NCBI RefSeq assembly: GCF_003852705.1
Contig: NZ_REFA01000010.1
Coordinates: forward strand, 1 to 64,000
Direction: 5' to 3'
Origin: Amniculibacterium aquaticum
GTDB lineage: Bacteria > Bacteroidota > Bacteroidia > Flavobacteriales > Weeksellaceae
DNA: 64,000 nt
How positions within the stretch are numbered: position 1 is the first letter of the stretch; the number at the start of each line of letters is the position of its first letter. Position numbers and translations under genes: made by a program. The notes beneath the pieces were generated by a model that ran no database searches, had not been told where the DNA came from, and saw only the letters and a list, made by a program, of their open reading frames with translations. Below, one piece after another: positions 43,727 to 52,330 of this stretch.

Positions 43727-44158
43727 ATGTCGCAACAAGTAGTCGTTTTGTTACTGGGATCTAATCTTGGAGATAAGAAAAAAAATATTCTAGATGCATT
43801 AAGAATGATTGAAGAAGAAATAGGAATTATTTTATATAAAACCGATTTTTTAGAAACATTTCCAATAGATTTTGTTAGTAATAATAATTTTATTAATTTT
43901 GCTATTGAGTTAAAGACTGTTCTTTCTCCAATATTTGTTTTGAATGCAATAAAAAGCATTGAAAAAAAATTAGGGAGGCTGGAAGACTCAAAAGCTTTAG
44001 GTGGGTATTGTGATAGGGTTATTGATATTGATATTGTAAGCTACAATCACTTGCAAATGCAATCTGAAAAGCTGGTAATCCCTCATCAAGAGCATTTGAA
44101 AAGAGAGTTTTCTATAAAACTATTAGAGGAATTAAACGAAATAAAACATAAAGTATGA
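43727..44158 (+). CDS. folK: 6-hydroxymethyl-7,8-dihydropterin pyrophosphokinase
   Basis: Transfers pyrophosphate from ATP to hydroxymethyl-dihydropterin in folate synthesis. GSNLGDKKKNI at the N-terminus, the ETFPIDFVSNNNFINFAIEL segment, and DRVIDIDIVSY (the magnesium-binding DxD) are present; PHQEHLKREF closes the family core. The start ATG at 43727 (MSQQVVVLLLGSNLG) is chosen over an upstream ATG at 43604 that lies inside sppA. The 143 residues make a compact HPPK. The stop overlaps the first ompA-like start by 4 bp (ATGA). Base use is more A/T-rich than in the neighbours. Confidence 0.93.
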   Translation: MSQQVVVLLLGSNLGDKKKNILDALRMIEEEIGIILYKTDFLETFPIDFVSNNNFINFAIELKTVLSPIFVLNAIKSIEKKLGRLEDSKALGGYCDRVIDIDIVSYNHLQMQSEKLVIPHQEHLKREFSIKLLEELNEIKHKV

Positions 44159-45636
44159 AATTAAATTTATTGTTACTTACGACAGTATTGCCGATTTCAA
44201 TTTACGCACAAAAAGACTCTGCTCGAGTTAAAGTGATGGAAGGTTATCCCAACACTTTTTCTTCAGGGGCTTCTTATGTCGAAAAATTTGATAACAAAGC
44301 AAGAAAACTGAACGACTGGTCCATATCCATAGGTGGTGGACCTGCATTTATGACCAAGGCAGATCTTACATCTTTCTATGGAGGTAAGGTTAATTGGGGA
44401 TGGAATGCTTATGCAAGTTTGAATAAGCAAATCTCACATACCTTTGGTTTGATGTTGCAATACCAATTGGGTGAAACAAATCAAAAAGGAAAATTACAAG
44501 ATCCTTATTATGGTTCATTAGCAGGTGTAGCAACAGCTTGGACTAAATTTCATCAAGTAGCTTTAATGGGAGATGTCAATCTTTCTAATCTAATGAGAAG
44601 GGTGGATAATCATTCTCCTTATCGTTGGGCTTTGCATGGTTATGCCGGAATCGGTTTGCAAAGTTATACCACTCAATTGCTAGACAATAATGCTTCTCGT
44701 TGGAATACAACACCTCCTCGAATTCCTATTGAAATTGATCAAGATTTTAACTTCTCAACTTTCTATTCAACCTTTGGTGCTGGATTAAAATATAAAATTT
44801 CCAGAGTGGTTGATATCGAAGGTCGTGTTATGTATGTCTTGACCGGTGACGACGAATTTGATGGCGGCGGATGGACTCATGAGCAACCTGCTGCAATCGA
44901 TTATAACCGTATAAGTTATAAGAGATCCGATGATATGGTAACTGTTAATTTAGGTTTAACATTTAACCTTGGTAAACACATCAGTCATTTAACTTGGCAT
45001 GATCCATTGCAAGATGCTTATGCAAGAGTATATGCATTAGAAAATGCAACACCAAACTTTATTGTATGTCAAAATGGCGATCAAGATAATGATGGTGTTT
45101 GTGATGATTGGGATAGAGAACTAAATACACCGGCTGGAGCTCGAGTAGATGGTGCTGGTGTCGCTTTAGATCTTGACTTGGACGGAACAATTGATCTTAA
45201 TGATAAATGCGTAACGGTTCCTGGACCTAAAGAAAATTTTGGATGTCCAATCAAAGAAACTCCTAAAAAGAATGTCGTATCCGATGATACTCGTACTTTG
45301 GAAGGAATAGAGTTTGATTTGAATTCAGATAAAATCTTGCCTTCAAATACTCCTATTTTGAATAATGCCGTTAATTATATTAATTCGTCTAACGGATCGT
45401 ATAAAGTAATCGGAGCTACGGATACAAGAGCTACGGATGCTTATAACCAAAAATTATCCGAAAGAAGAGCGAATAATGTAAAAGATTATTTAATCAAAAA
45501 TGGAGTTCAAGCAAATAAATTGCAAGCTGAAGGTAGAGGAGAAAAAGATCTGAAATATCCAGAATGCGAACCAGCTACTAAATGTCCAGAATGGAAAAAT
45601 AGAGCAAACAGAAGAGTTTATTTCGAATCCAAATAA
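44155..45636 (+). CDS. OmpA-family outer-membrane protein 1 (with TSP3-like calcium motif)
   Basis: A signal peptide (MKLNLLLLTTVLPISIYAQ) precedes an N-terminal beta-barrel (~40-290), then acidic calcium-binding repeats of thrombospondin type 3 kind (DQDNDGVCDDWDRE and LDGTIDLNDKC). The C-terminal OmpA peptidoglycan-binding domain is residues ~375-493 (EGIEFDLNSDKILP, VIGATDTRATDAYNQKLSERRANNV). It overlaps folK by 4 bp. It is a paralogue of the next gene. It likely anchors the outer membrane to peptidoglycan. A Cys pair near the C-terminus (PECEPATKCPEW) is shared with its paralogue. Confidence 0.94.
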   Translation: MKLNLLLLTTVLPISIYAQKDSARVKVMEGYPNTFSSGASYVEKFDNKARKLNDWSISIGGGPAFMTKADLTSFYGGKVNWGWNAYASLNKQISHTFGLMLQYQLGETNQKGKLQDPYYGSLAGVATAWTKFHQVALMGDVNLSNLMRRVDNHSPYRWALHGYAGIGLQSYTTQLLDNNASRWNTTPPRIPIEIDQDFNFSTFYSTFGAGLKYKISRVVDIEGRVMYVLTGDDEFDGGGWTHEQPAAIDYNRISYKRSDDMVTVNLGLTFNLGKHISHLTWHDPLQDAYARVYALENATPNFIVCQNGDQDNDGVCDDWDRELNTPAGARVDGAGVALDLDLDGTIDLNDKCVTVPGPKENFGCPIKETPKKNVVSDDTRTLEGIEFDLNSDKILPSNTPILNNAVNYINSSNGSYKVIGATDTRATDAYNQKLSERRANNVKDYLIKNGVQANKLQAEGRGEKDLKYPECEPATKCPEWKNRANRRVYFESK

Positions 45637-45671
45637 TTCATCATCACTATTAATTATTAAAAAACAAAATT

Positions 45672-47180
45672 ATGAAATTAAATAAAGCGATTATCGCGTT
45701 TGCATTTTCATTTTCAACATTTGCATTCGCACAAGATACAACCGGAAGTAACGCACAAGTGTACCCAAATACTTTCTCGTCCGGTTCAGCTAATGTGTCT
45801 AAGTTTACACAAGAGTCAAAAAGATTTAACGATTGGGCAATCTCTTTTGGGGTAGGGGTTCCATTGGTACAATCTGCAGACCTTACTTCCATCAAAAATG
45901 GAAACGGAGGCGATGCCAATTTATTTGGTTATTCTGCTTATGTAAGTGTGGATAAAGCAATAACACATGCTTTTGGATTGGCACTTCAATACGATAGAGG
46001 GGAAACCAGACAAGGTTGGTTTGATACCAAAAATGCTATTCCAGCAATGTCTAATCCATATTCTAACAAACCAGTTGCAGGTAGAACTCAGTACGATGCT
46101 ATTTCTATCCTAGGTGATGTTAACTTTTCAAATTTATTGAGAAGGGTAGATAATAAGTCTCCATACAGATGGGCCTTCCACGGTTATGCAGGGGTAGGTA
46201 CTTTGGCGTATAGAGCATATCAAAAATCCGATTATACAGGAGGTACTCAAAATTTAATGTCCGAAGTGAAACCTTTTACTTTAGGATCTATGTTCTTTCA
46301 AGCAGGTTCTGGACTTAAATATAAGCTAAACAATAGATTCGACTTAGAAGCTAGAGCCATGTATGTAATGACTGGTGATGACGAGTTCGATGGAGGTGGT
46401 GCTTACTTAGGAAACGGTAATTTCAATACACCAGTGAATTTGAGAGAAGAACAAACTTCTGATAATTTCTTGAACTTCACTTTAGGAGCAACACTAAAAC
46501 TTGGAAAACACGAATCTCACCTTTTCTGGCATGATCCATTACAAGAACTTTATTACAAAATTGATGTCTTAGCCGATAAAAACCAAGATGTTGAAGTTTG
46601 CAAAAATGGTGATAAAGACAACGACGGTGTTTGCGATGATTGGGACAGACAATTGGATACCCCAGCAGGTGCAAGAGTTGATGGTGCAGGTGTAGCTTTG
46701 GATGCTGACTTGGACGGTGTTATTGATCTTTACGACAAGTGTGTGACTGTTCCTGGACCAGTTGAAAATCAAGGTTGTCCTGTTGAAGCTCAAAAACCAA
46801 ATATTTCTGGTAAAGTGGAAGAGGTTAACAAAACCTTAGAAGGAATTGAGTTCGAATTGAACAAAGCGGTAATCCGTCCTTCATCTTTCGCTAAATTAAA
46901 TCATGCAGCTGATGTTATTAAATCAGTAGGTGGCGATGCTAAATTCTTAGTTATTGGTGCAACCGATACCAGAGGTAATGATGCTCTTAACCAAAAACTT
47001 TCTGAAAGAAGAGCTGCTGCTGTAGTGAAATATCTTGAAGATAAAGGAGTAAGCAAAGGAATGATGGTTTCTGAAGGTCGTGGTAAACATGATTTGAAGT
47101 ATCCTGAATGTGATCCTGCTACGAAATGTCCTGAATGGAAAAACGAAGCGAACAGAAGAGTTTATTTCCAAGAAAGATAA
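45672..47180 (+). CDS. OmpA-family outer-membrane protein 2 (tandem paralogue)
   Basis: It has the same architecture as the gene before it: signal peptide (MKLNKAIIAFAFSFSTFAFA), N-terminal barrel, TSP3-like motif (DKDNDGVCDDWDRQ, LDGVIDLYDKC) and OmpA domain (VIGATDTRGNDALNQKLSERR). The linker and calcium motif are almost identical in protein but differ at many synonymous sites, which points to an old duplication under selection. The 35-bp gap has no terminator, so both are probably co-transcribed; a strong terminator follows this one. Codon use is more biased than in copy 1, so it may be the abundant form. Confidence 0.95.
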   Translation: MKLNKAIIAFAFSFSTFAFAQDTTGSNAQVYPNTFSSGSANVSKFTQESKRFNDWAISFGVGVPLVQSADLTSIKNGNGGDANLFGYSAYVSVDKAITHAFGLALQYDRGETRQGWFDTKNAIPAMSNPYSNKPVAGRTQYDAISILGDVNFSNLLRRVDNKSPYRWAFHGYAGVGTLAYRAYQKSDYTGGTQNLMSEVKPFTLGSMFFQAGSGLKYKLNNRFDLEARAMYVMTGDDEFDGGGAYLGNGNFNTPVNLREEQTSDNFLNFTLGATLKLGKHESHLFWHDPLQELYYKIDVLADKNQDVEVCKNGDKDNDGVCDDWDRQLDTPAGARVDGAGVALDADLDGVIDLYDKCVTVPGPVENQGCPVEAQKPNISGKVEEVNKTLEGIEFELNKAVIRPSSFAKLNHAADVIKSVGGDAKFLVIGATDTRGNDALNQKLSERRAAAVVKYLEDKGVSKGMMVSEGRGKHDLKYPECDPATKCPEWKNEANRRVYFQER

Positions 47181-47203
47181 TTTCTTAAAAATAATATTTA
47201 ATG

Positions 47204-47233
47204 AAAAGTCATGCAACTTGCATGACTTTTTTT
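47204..47233 (+). terminator. Terminator of the OmpA pair
   Basis: A perfect inverted repeat (47204-47216 with 47218-47230), with a tight loop in practice of about 5 nt, followed by a T-run. Confidence 0.9.
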
Positions 47234-47266
47234 GTGAATTGTATTCAGATTTTGTACTTTTACTCT

Positions 47267-49168
47267 ATGTTCAATGCATCAGAAATCAAACATTTAAAAC
47301 TTCAGACTTTAAAACATTTTTGGGGGCATACGGCTTTTAGAGATTTACAAGAGGAAATCATAAATGCGGTATTGCAAGGAGAAGATACCGTAGCGTTGTT
47401 GCCAACCGGAGGCGGAAAATCTCTTTGCTTTCAGTTACCAGCATTGCTTTTACAAGGCGTATGTATTGTGGTATCTCCACTTTTGGCACTTATGAAAGAT
47501 CAAGTTGATCAATTGTTGGGGATGGGCATAGAAGCCGATTATCTCTCTTCCGATTTGGACGAGTTTGAAGCCGAAGGAATCTATGATCGATGTAAAAATG
47601 GACTTATAAAAATACTCTACATTTCACCTGAAAGACTGAGGAATAAATCATTTTTGCAACATATAGAAGAGGTTGATGTCTCTTTTATTGCCGTGGACGA
47701 AGCACATTGCATTTCAGAATGGGGACAAGATTTTAGACCCAGCTTTCAAAATATAAAAGAATTCAGAAATGAGGTGAAAAAAGTACCTATAATAGCACTG
47801 ACAGCAACAGCAACTCCCACCGTTTTAGTAGAAATACAAACAAAATTAGGCTTGCAGACACCGGCTGTTTTTAAAAAAAGTTTTAGTAGGACCAATATTA
47901 AAATTATCACCGAAAAAATAGCGGATAAATTCCAAAAAATTTTCGACTGGCTTCAGTACAATCAAAATTCTGGGATTATTTATGCCAGAACTCGTAAAGA
48001 AACCGAAGAGTTGCATCAGTTTTTAAAATCCAAAGGAATAAATAGTTGTGACTTTTTCCATGCGGGTTTATCGTACAAAGAAAAGCAACAAAAACAAGCC
48101 CATTGGTTACAAAGCAACAACCATGTACTCATTGCAACCAACGCCTTTGGTATGGGGATAGACAAAGACAATGTACGCTTTGTCATACACCTTTCTGTAC
48201 CTCCTTCCATTGAAAATTATTATCAGGAAATTGGTAGAGCGGGTAGAGATGGACAGGATTCTTTTGCCTTTTGCTTGTGGAACGATCAAGAATTTAACAA
48301 GTTTGATGACATACTAAAAAATTCAATTCCTAATAAAATTGAATTTACAAAAATCCTGTATTACCTTTTTTCGATGTTTCAAATTGCTGAAAATGAACTT
48401 CCTGAAGGGTATTTTCAGTTGAATTATCAAAATCTACAACGGTTGACCGGTAGTTCTTTGGCTAAAATTAAAAATGTTCTTCAGTTCTTGCACAATCAAG
48501 AGCTGATATATCTTAACGATTTCAAAGACGCCTCTACCGTAGAATTGAAAATTTCAGTGGACGACTTGGACTCTTTACCCAAAAAGGACGCCTATTTTGT
48601 GGAATTGTTGTTCCGTTGTTTACCAGGAATAACCAGCAGTAAGGTTCATTTTTACGAAAACACACTAAGTGATAAAATGCGTATAGAACCTTTCCTGATA
48701 AAAGATCGGCTAAAGGAACTTCAGAAGCAAAAACTCTTAAACTATATCGATGGAGATATGTCGAGCATTCGTTTTCTAGAGCATAGAAATGACAGAGCCT
48801 ATCAAGGAAAATACTATCAACTATTCAAGCAGATACAGATCAATAAATTGCAAAAATGGGAAGAGATAAAATTCTTTTTCAGAAATGATGATTTTTGTAA
48901 AATGAAAATGATACTCTCTTATTTTGGAGAGAAAAATGCCAAAAATTGTGGACAATGTTCCTACTGTGAACGATCCAAATCTTCGCTATTTTCCAACCAA
49001 ACACCGGATCAAATCCTGAATGTGCTTAGAAATAAACCTTGCTCATTGGATGAAATTGCTTTTCATCTTTCTTTTGTCGCGCGAGAAGATCTTTTAGAAA
49101 ATATCATTCTGCTCTTAGATTCAGGACTCGTAAAAATGCTGGACTTTAGAACATATACTTTAGCTTAA
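47267..49168 (+). CDS. recQ: ATP-dependent DNA helicase RecQ
   Basis: A 3'-5' DNA helicase in recombination and repair. It has Motif 0 (FWGHTAFRDLQEEII), Walker A LLPTGGGKSLCFQLP, DEAH as VDEAHCISEWGQDFRP, SATATP-type TATATPTV, and the C-terminal helicase motif VHLSVPPSIENYYQEIGRAGRDG. The zinc-binding RecQ-Ct ends in CGQCSYCERS. An HRDC domain is not evident, so at 633 residues it is the short form found in many Bacteroidota in addition to a longer RecQ. The ATG at 47267 (MFNASEIKHLKLQ) is chosen over an upstream ATG inside the terminator. Confidence 0.94.
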   Translation: MFNASEIKHLKLQTLKHFWGHTAFRDLQEEIINAVLQGEDTVALLPTGGGKSLCFQLPALLLQGVCIVVSPLLALMKDQVDQLLGMGIEADYLSSDLDEFEAEGIYDRCKNGLIKILYISPERLRNKSFLQHIEEVDVSFIAVDEAHCISEWGQDFRPSFQNIKEFRNEVKKVPIIALTATATPTVLVEIQTKLGLQTPAVFKKSFSRTNIKIITEKIADKFQKIFDWLQYNQNSGIIYARTRKETEELHQFLKSKGINSCDFFHAGLSYKEKQQKQAHWLQSNNHVLIATNAFGMGIDKDNVRFVIHLSVPPSIENYYQEIGRAGRDGQDSFAFCLWNDQEFNKFDDILKNSIPNKIEFTKILYYLFSMFQIAENELPEGYFQLNYQNLQRLTGSSLAKIKNVLQFLHNQELIYLNDFKDASTVELKISVDDLDSLPKKDAYFVELLFRCLPGITSSKVHFYENTLSDKMRIEPFLIKDRLKELQKQKLLNYIDGDMSSIRFLEHRNDRAYQGKYYQLFKQIQINKLQKWEEIKFFFRNDDFCKMKMILSYFGEKNAKNCGQCSYCERSKSSLFSNQTPDQILNVLRNKPCSLDEIAFHLSFVAREDLLENIILLLDSGLVKMLDFRTYTLA

Positions 49169-49204
49169 CTTTAAAAAAATATAAATTTAGAATACCTTAA
49201 AATA

Positions 49205-51229
49205 ATGAATATTCTTACAGAAAACTTTAATACACCACACCAAACAGCCCCTTTTGATCAGATAAAAAACGAAGATTACCTTCCGGCCTTTAAAGAGCTA
49301 ATCGCTCAATCTGAAAAGGAAATTGATGATTTGGTCAACAATACCGAAGCGCCCACTTTCCAAAATACCGTTGAAGCTTTGGCTTTTGCCGGGGAAAAAT
49401 TAGAGGTGGTTTCCAATATTTTTTTCAACCTCAATTCTGCCGAAACTTCCGACGAGTTGCAACAAATTGCCCAAGAAGTTTCTCCACTTTTAACCGAGCA
49501 CGCTTCTAAAATTTCTCAAAATGAAAAATTATTCGAGAAGATAAAATGGGTATTCGACCAAATAGAAAAATACAATCTTAACGAAGAGCAAGCAATGTTG
49601 CTCACGGAAACCTACAAAGGTTTTGTGAGAAGTGGCGCTTTGCTAAACGAAACCGATAAAGAAACTTTAAAGAAAATCAATATGGATCTTTCTTTAAAAT
49701 CGCTTCAGTTCGGGCAAAATGCCTTGGCTTCTACCAATGCCTATTTTAAACACCTTACCAACAAAGAAGATTTGGCGGGGATTCCTGAAAGTATTTTGGC
49801 GCAATATGCCGAAGATGCCAAAGAAAAAAATCTCGAAGGTTGGGTGGTATCTTTGCAATATCCAAGCTATGTTCCGTTCATGACCTATGCGGAAAACAGA
49901 GCATTGAGAGCCGAATTGGCTTTGGCAAACGGCAAAAAATCTTTTGATGGTGGCGAATTTGACAATCAAAATCTCATCAAAGAACTCGTTTCTTTAAAAC
50001 ATCAAAAAGCTCAACTTTTGGGTTATAAATCCTATGCCGATTATGTTTTGGAAGAAAGAATGGCAAAATCTCCGACTCAAGTTCTGGATTTCTTGAATGA
50101 ACTTTTGGTGAAAGCAAAACCCTATGCCGAAAAAGAAATTGAAGAACTGAAAACCCTTGCAAAAGCTTATGGTATCGATGATATGCAAAGTTATGACCAT
50201 GCTTTTTATGCGGAAAAACAGAGAAAAGCCAAATACGACCTTAATGATGAAGAGCTGAAACCGTATTTCCCATTGGATCAGGTTCAGGAGGCGGTTTTCG
50301 GATTGGCTGGAAAACTGTACGGTTTAAATTTTAAAGAAGTTGAAAACATCTCAAAATATCACCCTGAAGTGAAAACCTACGAAGTTTTTGAGAAAACAGA
50401 AAATGGTGAAGAGTTTAAATCTGTTCTTTATGTTGATTATTTCCCAAGAAAAGGCAAAAGAGCCGGAGCGTGGATGACGAGTTATAAAAACCAGTTCAAG
50501 CAGAATAACGAAAACCACAGACCGCATATTTCCATCGTTTGCAATTTTTCTAAACCTACGAAAGATACGCCGAGTTTACTGACTTTTCAGGAGGTGACTA
50601 CTTTGTTCCATGAGTTTGGACATGCGCTGCACGGGATGTTGGCCAACACTACTTATCCCAATCTTTCAGGGACTTCCGTAAAATGGGATTTTGTAGAATT
50701 GCCTTCTCAGTTTATGGAGAATTTCTGTTTCGAACCCGAATTTTTGAAAACTTTTGCGAAACATTATCAAACAGGTGAAGTGCTGGCTGATGAAAAAATT
50801 GAGAAAATAGATCAATCCAAAAATTTTATGGAAGGCTACCAAACCCTTCGTCAGTTAGGCTTTGGGTTGTTGGATATGGAATATCATACGCATCCTGAAA
50901 AAGTGAAGGATGTAAAATCTTTTGAAGACGAGCAATTTGCAAAGACCTCTTTGTATCCACTCAATCCGGAAACGGCGATGAGTCCGACTTTTTCGCATAT
51001 TTTCCAGGGTGGATATTCCGCAGGATATTATTCTTACAAATCGGCGGAAGTTTTGGATGCCGATGCTTTTGCTTATTTCAAAGAAACGGGAATTTTCAAT
51101 TCGGAAACTGCAGCCAAATTCAAGGTTTTACTATCCAGCGGTGGAACGAAAGATCCTATGGAATTGTATAAAAACTTCAGAGGAAGCGAGCCTAAAGTAG
51201 AGAGTCTTTTGAAAAGAGCGTTTGGGTAA
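49205..51229 (+). CDS. M3-family peptidase (oligopeptidase A / dipeptidyl carboxypeptidase type)
   Basis: A cytoplasmic zinc metallopeptidase for short peptides. The zinc site TLFHEFGHALHGML (HEFGH) and the third ligand Glu in WDFVELPSQFMEN are present. The all-helical N-terminal region starts with the family sequence TPHQTAPFDQIKNEDYLPAF. There is no signal peptide. The length of 674 residues is typical for Dcp/PrlC. It follows recQ by 36 bp and could be co-transcribed. A palindromic repeat lies just after the stop. Confidence 0.94.
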   Translation: MNILTENFNTPHQTAPFDQIKNEDYLPAFKELIAQSEKEIDDLVNNTEAPTFQNTVEALAFAGEKLEVVSNIFFNLNSAETSDELQQIAQEVSPLLTEHASKISQNEKLFEKIKWVFDQIEKYNLNEEQAMLLTETYKGFVRSGALLNETDKETLKKINMDLSLKSLQFGQNALASTNAYFKHLTNKEDLAGIPESILAQYAEDAKEKNLEGWVVSLQYPSYVPFMTYAENRALRAELALANGKKSFDGGEFDNQNLIKELVSLKHQKAQLLGYKSYADYVLEERMAKSPTQVLDFLNELLVKAKPYAEKEIEELKTLAKAYGIDDMQSYDHAFYAEKQRKAKYDLNDEELKPYFPLDQVQEAVFGLAGKLYGLNFKEVENISKYHPEVKTYEVFEKTENGEEFKSVLYVDYFPRKGKRAGAWMTSYKNQFKQNNENHRPHISIVCNFSKPTKDTPSLLTFQEVTTLFHEFGHALHGMLANTTYPNLSGTSVKWDFVELPSQFMENFCFEPEFLKTFAKHYQTGEVLADEKIEKIDQSKNFMEGYQTLRQLGFGLLDMEYHTHPEKVKDVKSFEDEQFAKTSLYPLNPETAMSPTFSHIFQGGYSAGYYSYKSAEVLDADAFAYFKETGIFNSETAAKFKVLLSSGGTKDPMELYKNFRGSEPKVESLLKRAFG

Positions 51230-51239
51230 TTTAATAAAT

Positions 51240-51272
51240 AATCCTTCAAGGATTCAAAATCCTTGAAGGATT
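51240..51272. repeat. Nested palindrome repeat, copy 2
   Basis: ATCCTTCAAGGAT, then TCAAA, then ATCCTTGAAGGAT: the same inverted pair as at 13654-13684. It lies 11 bp after the M3 peptidase stop and 17 bp before the SEC-C gene. No T-run follows on the plus strand. Confidence 0.85.
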
Positions 51273-51289
51273 TAATAAAAACGAAAATT

Positions 51290-51667
51290 ATGAAATGTCC
51301 TTGTTGTTCAGGAAAAGATTATAAAGATTGTTGTGAGCCTTTTCATAAAATGGAAACTCATGCGCCTACTGCAGAAGCTCTGATGCGATCGAGGTTTTCG
51401 GCATTTGCTATTCCGAATGCCGAATATTTAATGGAAACGACTTTGCCCGGGAAAAGAAAATTTCACAACAAAGCCGATTTGCAAGAATGGGGCGAAATTA
51501 ACCAATGGACGAAGTTGGAAATTGTAGCCACTCCGGCGTTAAATATTGTAGAGTTTATAGCCTTTTACACCGATGCCGAAGGTGAAAATCAAGTTCACCA
51601 CGAAATTTCTGTTTTCCAGAAAATGCACAACAGATGGTATTATGTGAGCGGAGAGTTTGTGGACTGA
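51290..51667 (+). CDS. YchJ-family protein with SEC-C zinc motif (UPF0225)
   Basis: The protein has 125 residues. The N-terminal SEC-C motif CPCCSGKDYKDCCEPF binds zinc, as at the end of SecA. It is followed by the family block APTAEALMRSRFSAFAIPNAEYLMETT and a small NTF2-like (SnoaL-like) fold. Function is unknown. The frame is open to a TTG at 51263, but that codon lies inside the palindromic repeat; the ATG at 51290 gives the normal family N-terminus. Confidence 0.9.
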   Translation: MKCPCCSGKDYKDCCEPFHKMETHAPTAEALMRSRFSAFAIPNAEYLMETTLPGKRKFHNKADLQEWGEINQWTKLEIVATPALNIVEFIAFYTDAEGENQVHHEISVFQKMHNRWYYVSGEFVD

Positions 51668-51713
51668 TAGGGCTATGGAGAGCCGTACGGAGGAGATGGA
51701 ATCTATCTGTCAA

Positions 51714-51750
51714 CGAAAAAAGGGTTTTACAAAAGCCCTTTTTTCTTTTT
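51714..51750. terminator. Bidirectional terminator between the YchJ and VF530 genes
   Basis: A 9-bp stem (51716-51724 with 51736-51744), extended by four A/T pairs next to the loop, with A- and T-runs on the flanks. It overlaps the 3' end of the VF530-type gene. Confidence 0.82.
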
Positions 51751-51969
51751 TTGTCTGAGGACATAGAGGTACAAACTCTCTACTTTTGTTCTTGCCCAAG
51801 GTGTTTTTCGTAAAAATTTTAAAGATGAAGAAATGCTTGGGTTGTCATTGAAACAGCGAATGTTGATTTGCTTTCCCAACTCTTCCCAACCTTTGTAATA
51901 GTCCACCAATTCTTCCAAAATGGCATCCAGCCTTTTCCCATGCAAAGGGTCTTTTGATTGATTTGTCAT
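51727..51969 (-). CDS. VF530-family DNA-binding-like protein (DUF2132)
   Basis: The 80-residue protein matches the VF530 family along its length: DPLHGKRLDAILEELVDYYKGWEELGKQINIRCFNDNPSISSSLKFLRKTPWAR-type sequence. The family has a known fold and is thought to bind nucleic acid; its role is unknown. The ATG at 51969 (MTNQSKDPLHG) is chosen because the family starts there; an ATG at 51996 would add nine residues and overlap the acetyltransferase gene. It probably forms a two-gene unit with that gene. Confidence 0.88.
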   Translation of the reverse strand: MTNQSKDPLHGKRLDAILEELVDYYKGWEELGKQINIRCFNDNPSISSSLKFLRKTPWARTKVESLYLYVLRQKKKKGLL

Positions 51970-51983
51970 GTTGAGATCTTCTA

Positions 51984-52271
51984 TCAATTTTTCCAAAAAC
52001 TCTGAATTTCAGGAGTTCTGTCAAAAACTTTATGTGCAAAAGGACAAGTGGTTTTTATAGAAATGTCATTTTCCTTGGCGTACTCTACTGCTGCCATTAC
52101 CAGGACTTTTCCTAAACCTTTTCCTCCAAATTTTGGATCGACTTCGGTATGGTCTATGTCGATATTTCCTTCCGCATCGATGTTGAATTCTATATGCCCT
52201 GCATTTTCAGCATCATAAAAAAGAGTAATTGTTCCTTTGTTTCCTTGGATGTTTATTTTTGTTTCGGTCAT
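51984..52271 (-). CDS. Small GNAT-like N-acetyltransferase (YidJ/Acetyltransf_CG type)
   Basis: The 95-residue protein fits the short GCN5-related family: IDIDHTEVDPKFGGKGLGKVLVMAAVEYAKE has the acetyl-CoA loop (GGKGLG), then TTCPFAHKVFDRTP. The latter CPFA motif is diagnostic for the Acetyltransf_CG family. Substrate is unknown. It is just upstream of the VF530 gene on the same strand with a gap of 14 bp. Confidence 0.9.
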   Translation of the reverse strand: MTETKINIQGNKGTITLFYDAENAGHIEFNIDAEGNIDIDHTEVDPKFGGKGLGKVLVMAAVEYAKENDISIKTTCPFAHKVFDRTPEIQSFWKN

Positions 52272-52295
52272 GATGTATAAATTAAAAATCTAAAT

Positions 52296-52327
52296 GTAAA
52301 AAAAAAATCCGGAGTTTTCTCCGGATT
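52296..52327 (-). terminator. Terminator of the secreted Lys-tail protein
   Basis: A 9-bp stem (52306-52314 with 52319-52327) with a 4-nt loop. On the minus strand it is followed by a run of T residues. Confidence 0.9.
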
Positions 52328-52330
52328 CTG

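Noticed and set aside
43708-43959. 84-codon N-terminal extension of sppA
   Set aside because: It runs antisense through folK, shows no family similarity, and hides the membrane anchor that begins at 43707.
47201-47266. Earlier ATG for recQ
   Set aside because: It lies in and before the hairpin terminator of the OmpA pair, and the added 22 residues do not resemble RecQ.
51263-51289. TTG start for the YchJ-family gene
   Set aside because: The codon belongs to the palindromic repeat; the family starts at the SEC-C motif right after the ATG at 51290.
51668-51713. GC-richer stretch after the YchJ gene as a possible second copy of the structured element
   Set aside because: It shares only short strings with 340-460 and has no comparable long hairpin; too weak to claim.
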